Source: Planococcus citri
Taxonomy: Eukaryota; Arthropoda; Insecta; Hemiptera; Pseudococcidae
Length of the DNA: 64,000 bases
Assembly: GCF_950023065.1 (NCBI RefSeq)
Contig: NC_088680.1
Location: 67,245,350-67,309,349 of the forward strand
Direction of reading: 5' to 3'
The stretch's first letter is position 1; the number at the start of each line of letters is the position of its first letter. A model generated the notes under the pieces. That model searched no databases. It worked only from the letters and a program-made list of their open reading frames with translations, and had not been told where the DNA came from. The position numbers and the translations under genes were made by a program. Below, in pieces: positions 11,421-23,008 of this stretch.

Positions 11421-11789
11421 ATGAGTATATTTTTCTTAGAAAACATAACTCGGATTTTGGTTCTTATGTTATTTCTCATTTAGTACTAACGAAAGTGGTT
11501 TTCCATCTTCAACCGTGGGTGGTACCTCCCAAAACACGATTTTCAAGCGTTGTACGCTCTGCAGTTTTTTTTAATTTTTAAATTTTTGTTCATTATATTT
11601 CTGCGGCTATTTTGAACCGATTGATTTGAACCTTAGTATGAAGTTCAAGTACTCGAGGGTGATTTCATTTTGAAAACTTCAAATTGATAGGAAAGGGGAG
11701 TTCAAAGTGTGGGGAAAAAACAAAAAAATTCTGCAAAAAATGGTCCGAATACTCATAAACTTGTAAGCCATATTGAACGGGATGCCCTC

Positions 11790-11978
11790 TTTATCGCTTG
11801 ACCTGGATAATTAATTTTGGTTGATTAGAGTAGATCAAAATTTTTTGAAATTGAAGAATCGTAATACCTTGAAAATTTTGAGAACGTATTTATTTAACAT
11901 CAATATCACGAATCGTGATGTGAGCGAGGAATACCATTGATTATTAATATATACTTTGAATTATTCTTTTCTTTGATG
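11790..11978 (+). promoter_or_regulatory. Duplicated 5' flank of PDDEXK_2 gene 2
   Basis: Counterpart of 7436-7640, with the same ordered landmarks up to the ATG. The 11421-11790 stretch before it is AT-rich with no gene seen. Confidence 0.5.
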
Positions 11979-13130
11979 ATGGAGTGGTTTAAAGGTGGTA
12001 GATTTATGATTTATTGGTGTCTTATTTTCCACTTTTCAAGTTTTCCTCTGACAGCTGTTGCAGAAAGTGAAGAGTAAGTATTTATATGATGATTGATGAG
12101 CTCTTTGTGTGTGGTGTGGCATGCAAACTATACATATGTATGTATGTGTACAGGTGTACATTCATATAGACCTATGATGACCATAATGGCGTGTGTGTCT
12201 TAGTGTGCTCGTACCAGAATGAACAGGATGTAATTTTTGTGCAGGATCCTACCCAAGACAATGCAAGATGAGATATTTCAATTCATCTTTCGTGATACGA
12301 ATGTATTGTTGTCATTTTTAAATGCCGTCTTCAAGGAACATCAGGCTATGGGAGTTGGAGAATTAACTATGATCGATTTACATTCTCGAGAGCCTAAAAG
12401 AAGGGTAGATCGATCGCAAGCGATCTTCGACGTATCGGTCACCGATAACTTCGGTGAAAATTACATAATCGAGATGCAACGGGACTTCGAATCGTTCCAT
12501 GTTGACAAGTTCCAATATTACGCCACCCAAGCATATTGTGATTTCTTTGAAGTTAAATATAAAAAACTTGTAGAAGAACACAAAAGACCCCCAAGTAATC
12601 GAGAACTTTACAGAAACGCCCCAAGAATTATCCTTATCGTCATCACAAAAAATCTGTCTGCTAAACCATTTGTAGTACCCTCTTTAGCGCGAACCTCCTC
12701 CAACTATTCTATTTACGCTAGTACCGAAAAGTTTGGCCACGAATCGAAATTAAATTACCTGTTTATTGATTTGGAAGAATTTCAAGAGCGAGCGCCGAAA
12801 TCCAGTTATGAAAAATGGATCCATTTTTTCAAGTACGAGTATTATACGAAGGACGCAACGATTTCCAATGATCTAGAACTAATTTACGCAGATGAAAAGG
12901 ATATTTTGAAAGCTCTCAGAATTTTGAGAGAAGTATTGCCCAGCTATAAGGAGAAGTATAACGAAGAATGGGAAAAAAGAATGGAAGATCAGGACGCGGG
13001 TTACCATCAGGGTATGCGAGAAATAGCTGAACGCCTTTTGGAGCAAAATGAAACAAACGCGTTAATTCAGAAAATAACTCATTTAAGCGACGAGGAAATC
13101 GACGAATTAAGAAACGAATTACACCAGTGA
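11979..13130 (+). CDS. Secreted PDDEXK_2 (Rpn/transposase-like) protein 2, catalytic motif intact
   Basis: Exons 11979-12073 and 12245-13130 join in phase 2 (GA|G) across a GTAAGTA...TTTTTGTGCAG intron, giving 326 aa. Exon 1 encodes a leader nearly identical to that of gene 1 (WCLIFHFSSFPLTAVA). Exon 2 carries DEIFQFIFRDTNVLLSFLNA and FDVSVTDNFGENYIIEMQ, with D94 and E108-M-Q110 matching the D...ExQ active site of the PDDEXK_2 family. The tail AERLLEQNETNALIQKITHL matches the family's C-terminal helices. Compared with gene 1 it has a short insertion around PSLARTSSNYSIYAS. A possible poly(A) signal lies at 13441. Bacterial origin is inferred from family membership; the substrate is unknown, and a leader would route it out of the cytosol. 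Confidence 0.8.
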
Positions 13131-15980
13131 ATTCAAAATTTAGTGAATTTTGAAAAAAAATCTCAGCAAAAAGCAAAGTGAGCATGAATTGTCAAAATCA
13201 AATACCAAAAAAACCATTATTCATCTCACATACCTAATTACCTAAATACTTATTCAAAAACTGACCAAAAATGGAAATCGTTTCATTTCCTTTTTTCGAC
13301 CCTCACCCTCGAGGCAGAAATGGGGGGGGGGGGTTAATTTAATTTTCAGAAAATTTTGAAACCACCACTTTGAACCCTGTTGAAAAGCTTTTCACATGAT
13401 TAGTTTCTGAAAAATCTCCATTCTACTAAATTTTGAGCTCAATAAAATGTTGCACTGGTATTCGAAAATCCAGTTTTCCAATTTTTCGTAATTTCAATAT
13501 TTTGGAAACCCCTGGAAAACTAGAAACCTGTGATTTGCGCCAATAAACGTAACGTTTTGAGGTATATATTCAATTATCTAGATGAAAAAGTTGAATTAAG
13601 CTTCAATGTATATTTCTAATTTTAAACCCTTTTTAGAGCCCCCTCCCAATACTTCAGGCACCCCTAAAAAAGGCGTTTATGCATATTTTTTTGAAATAAA
13701 TCGAATAATTTACATGTGAAACACGCTAGCAAGAGCTCAATAATTTTTCATTTGATTTTTCCTGTAATTTTCATAATTAAGCTTTTTTGGGTCAAATTCT
13801 GAGATTTTACTTCGTTGAAATCGTAAATAGTGATGTTGATAAAGTTTTTTAGAAGAGCAAAATCTCAGAATTTGACCCAAAAAAGCTCAATCATGAAATT
13901 ATGGGAAAATTCGCGATTTTAAATGAATTACAAATCTTTTTGACTCTTTTAGCGTCCAACTTTTGAAATTCAAATTTTTTTTGCGAATTCAACGGTTGGC
14001 TGTTAAAATAAAGTGTGAAAAAGATGTGCAATAATTATTCTTCCAAAATTGAGAATTTTCTCCAGGTTTTCTCAAATTTTTTGCCAAAATGGTTCAAGAA
14101 AATACAGACATTTTTTTTTTCAAATCAACAGTTACTTTTGCTCTTGCTTTATTAGGATCTCTTGGCATTTTTTCAAATTCTGAAAAATGCCAATTGTTCA
14201 AAAACAACGAGATAGTTTTACAAAATCTTGAGTAAAGAATGAAATGAAAATTTTGCAGGTCATGGCATTGATTTTTTTTTTTAATTCAAAAAAGTAGGTA
14301 ACACAAAAATCACAAAAATGTCTCAACTCTGGATTTCAACGAATCTTGGTAGAGGTTGTGTGAAATTTTTTTGACAATTCTTTCGTTATTCTCTCTTCTT
14401 ATTGTTCCAAGGTCAAATTTTTCCAAAAATAACCAACGAGTTATTATTAAAATGTACAATATTACAGTACTTTTAAAAAATGAAATACACAGTTTCAGGA
14501 GTACGTAGGTACTCTAATTCTTTAACTATCTGCTTGAGATAACAAAGTGAAATTAAAAAAAAAAAATTGATAAAATAGACAAAAATAAGAAAATTTGTGA
14601 AGAAAACTAATAAATAATTTAGACAGTATGTAAGTATATTGTACCTATTCAAAAAAATGAACATAAACATGTTTTTGTAAGAAATCTTATCCTTAAAAAA
14701 TTAGCATTGGTAAGATAACAAAATGAACATTAAAAATCAATAAAAAATGGTCAAAAAGATAAAAAATTTGAAAGAGAAAAAATCCATGGTAAAAATGTAG
14801 CGTATCTATCTGAGTGGTAAGTGAAGACCCAATTGGATGTATGCTATGTAGCAACACTATATTCACTGCAAGTGGAATTAACACAGAGAGCAGTTTACTC
14901 AGTGGGTTCCCTATGCATAATCTGTGTAAGACACTTACACCAGCTGGGTGTGCAAATAGGCAACCACAGTCAAATCAATATTATACGAGTACAAAAGAAC
15001 AATGATGCAATCACACTTTTAACTTGTATTAACACAAAATATAAATACATACAATGCAGCACACATGTATTACAAGGATAAAACACTTAACATTAATCAC
15101 TTAATAAAAATAATACATTAAACTACTAATAACCCATTTTAACCAAGGGCCTGAGCTCTCGAGAATTTTGGTACTTTTATCTTGTCAGATCTCAACTCTT
15201 GTCGTTGTAGAACTGCGATGAGGTCAGGTTGCTAATTTGGCTACTTAGCCAAAAGAATACCTTGTCCACGCCTATTGTTCCCTAATTGGTAGGTATAGGG
15301 TTATATTCATGTATGTGTTGGTATGTACTTGGTAGTGGCTTTACAGCATATTCCTACTCTTACACTGATAAGGTTAATAAATAGGTAGCTAAGAAGACTT
15401 TTTCCAATATGGCGGAGAAGTAGATATTTTCAACACTGATTGTAAGGTGAGAAAAAGTACACTTTTATTTCCTCTTAGGTGGAATAAAAGTAATTTCTTT
15501 TAAAATTTAGTGCTGTGCACCTACCTAACAGACCACGTTCCTATCCGCTACAGCGCGGCGTGTGTAGGGACGTTGTTAGGTAGGGATTCGTAAGCTACAA
15601 TTGTGGCTTACAACGCTAGTGTTCTGTGTGTAAAAATTCAGTGTATGTACGTCGCTTACGAGTGCATGTACATAGCTCATAGGGATGCCTATCTGCTAGC
15701 TACAGAATAGGGATCTTGACCTTGTACCTACACCTCTTGGGTAGGTATGGAGTGAGGGTGCTCCTGTCACTCGGCTGCTTTCGTGCCCGGTACCGAGGGG
15801 TATAGGAATGGTAGGGTAGTGTAGGGATAAAACCCTGAGCTTTATTACTTTTTTTGTTTCCTTTTTGTTCCTTATTTTTTGCCTTTTTGTTCCTTTGTTT
15901 TACCTTATATACTCGTATTATGTTCTTTAATGTTCAAATATATAAGTTCTACCAGTACTTTGAAAGTGCTTAAAGTTTTT
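13131..15980. other. AT-rich intergenic sequence with hairpins
   Basis: No convincing gene; short ORFs here lack any family pattern. Notable structure: a perfect hairpin at 13780-13887 (listed separately) and, at about 15524-15620, two adjacent inverted repeats (ctacctaac.../gttaggtag and gtaagc/gcttac). The latter could belong to an old LTR or DNA element, but its ends were not resolved. Confidence 0.4.
13780..13887. repeat. Perfect 29-bp inverted repeat with 50-bp loop
   Basis: The arm agcttttttgggtcaaattc... at 13780-13808 is exactly complementary to 13859-13887. Imperfect pairing (tcataatt/aatt-tatga words) extends the stem outward. It lies about 650 bp downstream of PDDEXK_2 gene 2. It may be a MITE core or an RNA hairpin. 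Confidence 0.7.
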
Positions 15981-15989
15981 TTATTTCAC

Positions 15990-18900
15990 TGAAAAGCGAA
16001 TGGTGAGGCAGTAATTCGCCAGACATTCGGGAAGCTACTAGATAGCTAGGTCTTCCCTTGGGATTGTCTTTGGCCAACCTAAGGGTTGTTTCAAGTGATC
16101 GCAATGATTTCTATTAGGTCCGCTTACATCGTCGTCGTAGTCGCGCTCCTTTACAGGAGATAGCGTATATGTCCATCTATATTAGCCGGTATCTAGCGTA
16201 TCTAATTGTTTCTTTCAGGGTCTTGCAGGGGGAGTTGGCTGGTGAGTTTGTTGTTAACAGTTCCGATCGTTTCCTCCCTCTCGTCGATCTTCCTTGGATT
16301 TTCCCCTGTACCGCTAGCATGAAAATACCGTTTTCTCGTATTTTATGAGCTAAATACTTTAGCTTTCTGTTTTTGATGTCTTCAACTACGACTTTCCGCT
16401 CCTCTCCTATTCTTGCTAGTACTTCCTTGTTGGTAACGAAGTCCTTCCATGAGATCCGTAGTAGCCTTCGATAGCACCACATCTCAAAAGCGGATACTTT
16501 CTTCTCGCATTCTGCACTCATGGTCCATGTTTCGCAGGAATACTTCAGAACGGTCCATACGTAGCATCGCATAATTCTCTTCCTCAGATCAATACTCATC
16601 GTTCGATTTCCCAGCACATTGGCAAGGTTGTTGAAAGCAGTCTTTGCCATTCCAATCCGTGATTTGATTTCTTTATGATCTCTACCATCGTTGTTTATCA
16701 GTGCTCCAAGGTACCTGAATTGCTTTACATTTTCAATTTCTTGTGATCAGATGTTGATTTTGACCTCTTTATCATCTCCTTTTGTAAATCTCATCACCTT
16801 GGTCTTGCCTGCATTTATTTTCATTCCATATTTTAATCCAGCACTGTTGATTTGGTTGATCATTTTCTGCATCTGCGCCTCTGTCTCAGCAAGGATCACT
16901 TTGTCGTCTGCATAACTTATTTCATTTATTCTCTTGCCGTTGATCTTGAATCCCATTCGTTCGATTCGCGCTTCTCTCATTATTTCTTCTGCATACACGT
17001 TGAACAACCTGGGTGAGAGGGGGCATCCTTGCCTCACACCTCTCTTTATTCCACATCCGTTCTCTGAGTACTCAGTTCCAATCTTGATGTTAGCGCTTTG
17101 CTCCCAGTACAGGTTCTTGATTATTTGCAGGTCTTTGTTATCGATATTGTATTTTTCCAGGATCTCCAACATCTTCTCATGGTTGACACGATCAAATGCT
17201 TTTTCATAATCGACGAAGCAAGCAATGATTTCCCTATTTGCATTCAGTGCTCTTTGAATGATCACTTTCAGCAGGGCAATTGCATCTCTCGTCCCTTTTT
17301 TTGCTACAAAGCCATATTGTGTTTCACTTAGATTTTCATCTATTTTCTTTTCAATTCTGGCATTTATGATGGAGAGTAGTAGCTTCAGTGCGTGGCTCAT
17401 CAGTGCGATGGTTCTATATTCAGAGCATTTTTGCGAGTTGTTCTTTTTTGGTATTGGTACAAAATTTACTGCTTTGAAGTCCTTAGGCAGAGTGCCTTCA
17501 TCGTATATTTTGTTTATTATCTTCAGCAGCTCCTTTTCATACTCTGGTGTTAAATGTTTGATCAAGTCTGCTGGTATGAGATCTTCTCCCACTGCTTTGT
17601 GGTTTCTAGCTCGCTTCACAGCATTCCTCAGCTCCCACATTTCAATTTGTGGTGCCTCTTCTGTGGATGAAACTGCAAATTGAGCCGGACGTGTATCATC
17701 TCCATACAGTTCTTGTATGTAGCTGATCCAGACCTCTTCAGTTTCTTGATTAGTAACACAGTACTTTCCGTCTTTTCCTCGCATATATGCTATTCCACTT
17801 CTCCTTTTCTTGTGGGTGGCCATCATCTGCTTCACTTTGGTATGCATTTCTCTAGAGTTGTGCCTTTTCTCCAGATCTTCTATTTCTTGACACTTCTCCT
17901 CATACCACTTGTTTTTGGCCATTCTGCACATTCCCATGATCTGATTATTTATCACTGTGTATTCATTACTTGGTCTGTTTGCTTGTCTTCGTTCTTCCAT
18001 CAGATCCAGTATCTCTTGAGTCATCCATGGTTTGTGTTTTCTTCTTCCTTTGAATGGAATAGACTTTTCTGCTGCTGTTTTAACCTTTTGCTTCCATGTT
18101 TGCCACTTTTCCTCGATACCTTGTTCTTCTTCCAACCTGTCTTCCTTTTGCTTTTCCAGTTCTTCTTGGAATTTCTTTTGAACTTCTTTTGATTTGATTT
18201 TTGCAATGTCAAGTTGTTGGTATCGTTCTTTGCTCTTCTTCTGGCTCTTCAAGACTAGCTGGCATTTTGCAGCCAGTAGTTTGTGGTCAGAGTTGCAGTC
18301 AGCACCAGGATATGTGTGACAGTTCTTCACTGCGTTCCTGAATCTTCTTTTTACAAGTATATAGTCTATCTGGTTTCTGACTCGGATCTCCAGGACTGAC
18401 CCATGTGTATAATCTTCTTTCATGCTGCTTGAACCAGGTATTGCATATTACTAGATCGTGTCTTTCAGCAAACTCTACGAGCATTTCACCTCTTTCATTC
18501 TGCTCTCCAAGTGCGTATCTCCCTGCAACTTGGCTGCCATGATCCTTCCCAACTTTGGCATTGAAGTCTCCCATCAAAAACACAACATCATTGTTTTTCG
18601 AGCATCTCATCACTTCTTCTAGGTCGTTGTAGAAGTTGTTGATTTCTGCTGTACTGCTTTCTGCTGTTGGCGCATAAACTTGAATTATCACCATTGGTTT
18701 TGGCTTGACCTCCAATCTCACGAGTAGTATCCTCTCTGATTTTGGAATTATGGCACTGATTTTATCGCTGATTCTGGTATGTATTAATATACCCACACCT
18801 TGTTCGTGTGTGTCTTTCCCAGCGAAGATCATTTCATAATTTTCATCTACCCGGTATCTACCGTTTCCAGTCCATCGGGTCTCACTTACTCCTAACACGT

Positions 18901-19620
18901 CGATTTGCAATCTCCTGGCTTCTTTAATTACACTAGCAAGTTGTCCAATTTTATACAAAGTTCGTACATTCCAGGTTGCGACGTTGATGTTGTTCCGCCT
19001 TGTTTTAACTCCGCGTATTCTTAGCACCCTATCCGGCTGCCTTGGCGGATGAGGATCAGCCTGACGGAGACTTAGGGCCGTTGCTAAATTGATGTCCATA
19101 TAATTCTAGGGAAATATAATGGTGTTGGTTTCCCGTTGCCTTCCACCATGATTTTCTGTTGGGGTTTACTCCCTTAGCCGAATTTGCCAGTTTTTAGGCG
19201 CTGGTATTCGCCTACTCACTCTGAAGCTCTTGCGCTTCCCTGGGGCTGGAACGAGTGAGTTGTTGGTGTTCTGCAGCTCTTATGCATTCTTGTTTGTAAT
19301 CCGGATTTATGTAGAGGCTTGGCCTTCGACTTGCCACTCCTCCCCGTCGTTCCACCAACTGGAGAATTCTGCTTTAGCCATGTTTATCGATTCCGAGTCC
19401 ATCGAACAGCAACATGTTACCACCCCGCACGACGTGGACGCGCAGAATACCCCTGGTGTTGTCTTCGCCTTCTCATCTGTCCTGGGGGACTGGCTCCTCT
19501 TGATGATCCGAGCTACTACCTAGAGACTACCTCTAGCGACAACAACCTGTGCCCTCGCGGAGCCCGCTTACAAGTGGTCATTAATTTATTTTCTTGCGCT
19601 TCATGATAAGCTTCCTTCTA
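15990..19620 (-). mobile_element. RTE-type LINE, decayed
   Basis: The coding relic at 16177-19099 plus flanks. Downstream of its stop on the minus strand (16000-16176) is a tail resembling the usual RTE 3' end. 19100-19620 is more GC-rich than its surroundings and may be the 5' untranslated part. Exact ends and a target duplication were not found. Confidence 0.6.
16177..19099 (-). pseudogene. RTE LINE endonuclease-reverse transcriptase, broken
   Basis: The N-terminal part (19099-18299) is an APE-type endonuclease: NVATWNVRTLY, GVSETRWTGNGRY, LMGDFNAKVGKD. The next part (18423-16747) carries the end of the endonuclease (NSDHKLLAAK) and the reverse transcriptase: ACFVDYEKAFDRVNHEKM, GVRQGCPLSPRLFNVY and the catalytic YADD in EISYADDKVIL. 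The last part (16650-16177) is the RTE C-terminal domain (ETWTMSAECEKKVSAFEMW). Damage: a one-base frameshift near 18390, just after TWVSPGD, and an in-frame TGA at 16745-16747. Proteins of this type are often misannotated in insects as craniofacial development protein 2. Dead but fairly young. Confidence 0.85.
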
Positions 19621-21119
19621 GTACATTCTATGTACTACACACTAGACAAACTGAGATTTGAAGGAAATAACAATTCAGATATATATTTGAAGATACTCGT
19701 ACCTTACTGAAATTCCCATCAATGATTGTAAATTGCCAGTAAATCACAATTCAAAATTTGTTTTTTGAAAATCAAAAATCAAAATTGAATAATTTCTGAA
19801 TGGTGGAGGTATAATTTTACGGGGAAAATTCTGCAGGGAAACCAATGAAAAGGATGTCGGAGAGTCCCAACTGAAAAAATAAGTACAGTACACATTTGAA
19901 TTCAGTGCACTGAGAAACCAAATGATGTTCCACAAGATTCACACTATAAAATTGAATTTCTGTTTCTAACAAACAAAGCATTTGTATGACTGGATGAGAC
20001 TTTTCATTGCCTAGATACCCGAAAATAGTCCTTCTGTTGATACAAAACACCACTTATCTTAATGAATCAGATCCCATAAACTATTACACATTCCATCCTT
20101 TGAAAAAATTAGAATTACTAATATGTACTGAATGAAATAACCATGCTCTGCTACCATAAGAAAAAAATAAGTGTAAATCAGACTAATTCTGAAAGAAAAT
20201 TCATATATGTATGTAGGTATGTAGTTAGATAATTATAATTGGGTTGTTCATTTCATCAATATTTACAGTGGAATAACTTATCTAACCAAAACAATAATTT
20301 AAGTCAATTTAGAAAGGAATGCACATTGCACAAGTGGCCAACAATAACTAACACAAAACTACTAAGAACATTTTTAACTTACAAGTAAGTAACCAAATAT
20401 AACTGGCAAATTACAAATTTTTTATTTTGGGGGTGGTTTCTTCAGTTTCTTGATCGTTTTATTGACTTTTTCTCGTGTTATAAAAGTTTCTAACCCCCCC
20501 CCTCCCGTTAATTTTTTGCTTTCAATTTTCGCGCATGAATATTGATGAAAATATTTGCAAAACTGAAAATTGTTGGTTACCCTTGGGTTACTTTTTTGAT
20601 GAAAAAGAGTTACTAAAGTTATTTTTTATTTGAAAAATATCGTTGGGATGCCTGTTCTTGTGTATAAAATGGTGAAATGGGATGCGAGGAGCGGAAAGAA
20701 GAGAGTGAATCTTGAAATCGTATGTATCTTCATGGAGAAAAATATCAACAAAATCTCCTACGTTGAGAATATTTTAAAAATTGGGGATACCTTGAAAACT
20801 TGATTTTTTGAAGAGGGGGGGCGATTGAACTATGGGTAATTGGGTAGTTTTGAAGACATCGACGCAGTACGAAATTTCAATTTGGGATTACGAAAAAGCA
20901 CGAATTCAGCTTTCATTTCTGGATTTTAGTAGACACTCTGAATTTGGAAAAATGTATTCCTGTTACTTTTAAATTGTAGGAAAAAATCGATAATTTCTAA
21001 TTTCGTAAAAAATACTGGATCCGATACTAAGCTTTACGTCCTCATAAGCTTCACAAATTTCATTTCATTTAAGTATTATCAATTTTATCTTACCAAAATA
21101 TCGATAGAAACGAGTTCGT
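19621..21119. other. AT-rich intergenic sequence, no gene seen
   Basis: Short ORFs only, with no recognisable motif; a poly-C run near 20490 and a poly-G run near 20815. Confidence 0.4.
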
Positions 21120-21385
21120 CGAATTAGTTTACAAACTATATTAATTTTTTAAAAGATTTTGTACTGAAATATCTAATCTTTTGAGTGTTTTAATGAAATG
21201 ATAACGGATTTAAGAGCATTTTACGTCTATAATTTCTATTCAATCTGCGTACCTACCTAAATATTTTTCATTGGCATTCTTTCAATGGTGATGAAAGCTC
21301 GAGTTACGTTGTGTTTGGATTTATTAATAAGGCAATTAATAAAGCCAAACACAACGTAACTTTGAGCTTTCTGTTGTTAAATATA
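21120..21385 (+). promoter_or_regulatory. Copied AAA-gene 5' flank with an added palindrome
   Basis: Matches 3290-3530 upstream of the intact AAA/nuclease gene. After the shared gagttacgttgtgtttgg (the 16-bp arm is 21303-21318) the same sequence returns inverted at 21345-21360. The stem extends imperfectly to about 21294-21373 through gaaagctc/gagctttc. The N-terminal coding half expected here is missing. Confidence 0.55.
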
Positions 21386-21386
21386 T

Positions 21387-22400
21387 GTGAGTTCTAGAAA
21401 CCGCGAATTCATCTATCACATATACTTGGAAATTTTGGAAGAAGACCTCGTCAATGTCATGAAAGATACGATGGATATTTCATCCCCCAGCAATCATTAC
21501 GAAACATTTTATTTCATCACAATGGCCGTTTGTCAGATAATCAATGGATTGAGATTTCGCAGCCTAAAGTATGTACCGGAAGACCATCAAGCTCTTGTTT
21601 TTTCTCATTTATTAAATGCTGAATTTTGTAGCACCGTTCTGTCCGAAACAGCAACATCAACTATAGAATATAATTGTAACTAAAGATATAAGCTGCTTCA
21701 TTCATCTAACATTTCCTTATGAAAAATTTAATTTCATCACAATAGCCGATTGTCAGAAAATCAATGGATTGAGATTTCGCAGCTTCAATTTGCACCAAAA
21801 AAACACCTTCAAGGTCTCGTTTCTCATTTGTTGAATGTTGAATTATAAGTATCATCGCTTCCGAAACATTCAGAACATCTAAAGGATAATTTTAGCTAAA
21901 GATAAGCTACTTAATTGAAAATCCAGCGATTCTCATTCTCAAGTATGGGAAAAGAGCTGACGACATCAATACCTTGCCCGACGTGGGTGAATCAATCGGA
22001 AGATTCTAGTGGATTTGGATCCACAAACCGCCTAAAGACAGGATATTTTCATAAGACAGATTATATCTATAGCTTTAATAATACATAGAATAGGAATGCG
22101 ATAAAGGTGACACTATGTGATTTCTGAGGGCTTCATACATTATTCCTACTACTCCGATTATAAGTACCTACCTTAAATTTCTGGCCATCCGGGTACATAA
22201 TTTCTTCTTTTTGGAAGCCAAGGCAATCACGTTTTAAACTGTTACTTTGGATTGGATCGAACAAAATAACTATAGACATAACCGATAATAAGTGCGTAAG
22301 CGTGAAGAGCACTAAGATTCTTGAAAAGGTGATGAAGGAGATTAAACCTGCTGATTTCTATCATGAAAATTTGATAGATTTTTGGCAAGTCTAAAATCTA
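21387..22400 (+). pseudogene. Relic of the AAA/PD-(D/E)XK gene
   Basis: Pieces in order resemble the C-terminal half of the gene at 3566-5854. YETFYFITMAVCQIINGLRF matches its IFYFMTVAECELINDLRF and is followed by LVFSHLLNAEF. A second, frame-broken copy of that segment occurs at about 21723-21850. Near 21930-22000 a stretch matches SAVLEYARRADDNDTLPKV, and near 22155-22235 one matches KFLALQVYD...EAKGITF. There is no ATG, no P-loop and no Walker B, and several stops. The gene family has therefore been duplicating and decaying locally, with an internal tandem duplication of about 220 bp in the relic. Confidence 0.7.
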
Positions 22401-22850
22401 CAAAAACGCTGTATACTGTTATGAATATGACAGGTTAATCTTGAACTGCAACACGTATTCAATACTTGTGGGTACGTTTGGCACTCTCAAGATGCAGTGC
22501 CAGCGGAAAAGTGTCAAAATTTGAGACTGAAAAGTTGGATTATGGCATTCATTGAACATTAAAAGTAAGATTCTGCAAAAAAAATTTTAATTGAATTTTG
22601 TTTAAAATTGAGTTTAAAAAATGTATGCATTAAGTTTGAAACTCATTTTTAAACTTTAATGCGTACATTTTTGCACTTTCCCCCTTGATCTTTAGAGTTG
22701 AAATACAAAAACAATCGAAGAAAATAAACCTAATTCAATTTTGAAAAATTAATTGCCATTTTTTCTCAAAAAAGTTAAAAAATATTTTTTTTTTTTTCAA
22801 AAAAGAAAATTGGAGTTTGAAATTTAGACTAAGTAAAACATTAATAAATA
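22401..22850. other. Spacer between AAA relic and serpin 3' end
   Basis: AT-rich, no gene seen. Confidence 0.4.
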
Positions 22851-23008
22851 TATTATTTATTTTATAAAACATGTAATTTAAATTGTACGCATATTTTTTG
22901 CATAAATAAATCAACTAAAAATAATTCAGGTATGCAGAAAATTTTTAATCTAATAATCGCAGCTCTTGTGACCTTATTTACCTCTACTAATGCTTATGGA
23001 GTCGTTAT

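Noticed and set aside
3566..13130. Bacterial contamination or a bacterial operon
   Set aside because: The genes have introns, eukaryotic leaders, poly(A) signals, AT-rich insect-type flanks and intervening DNA transposons, and no ribosome binding sites.
16691..18192. Several plus-strand ORFs of 74-170 codons
   Set aside because: They lie opposite the RTE LINE coding strand and have no protein pattern of their own.
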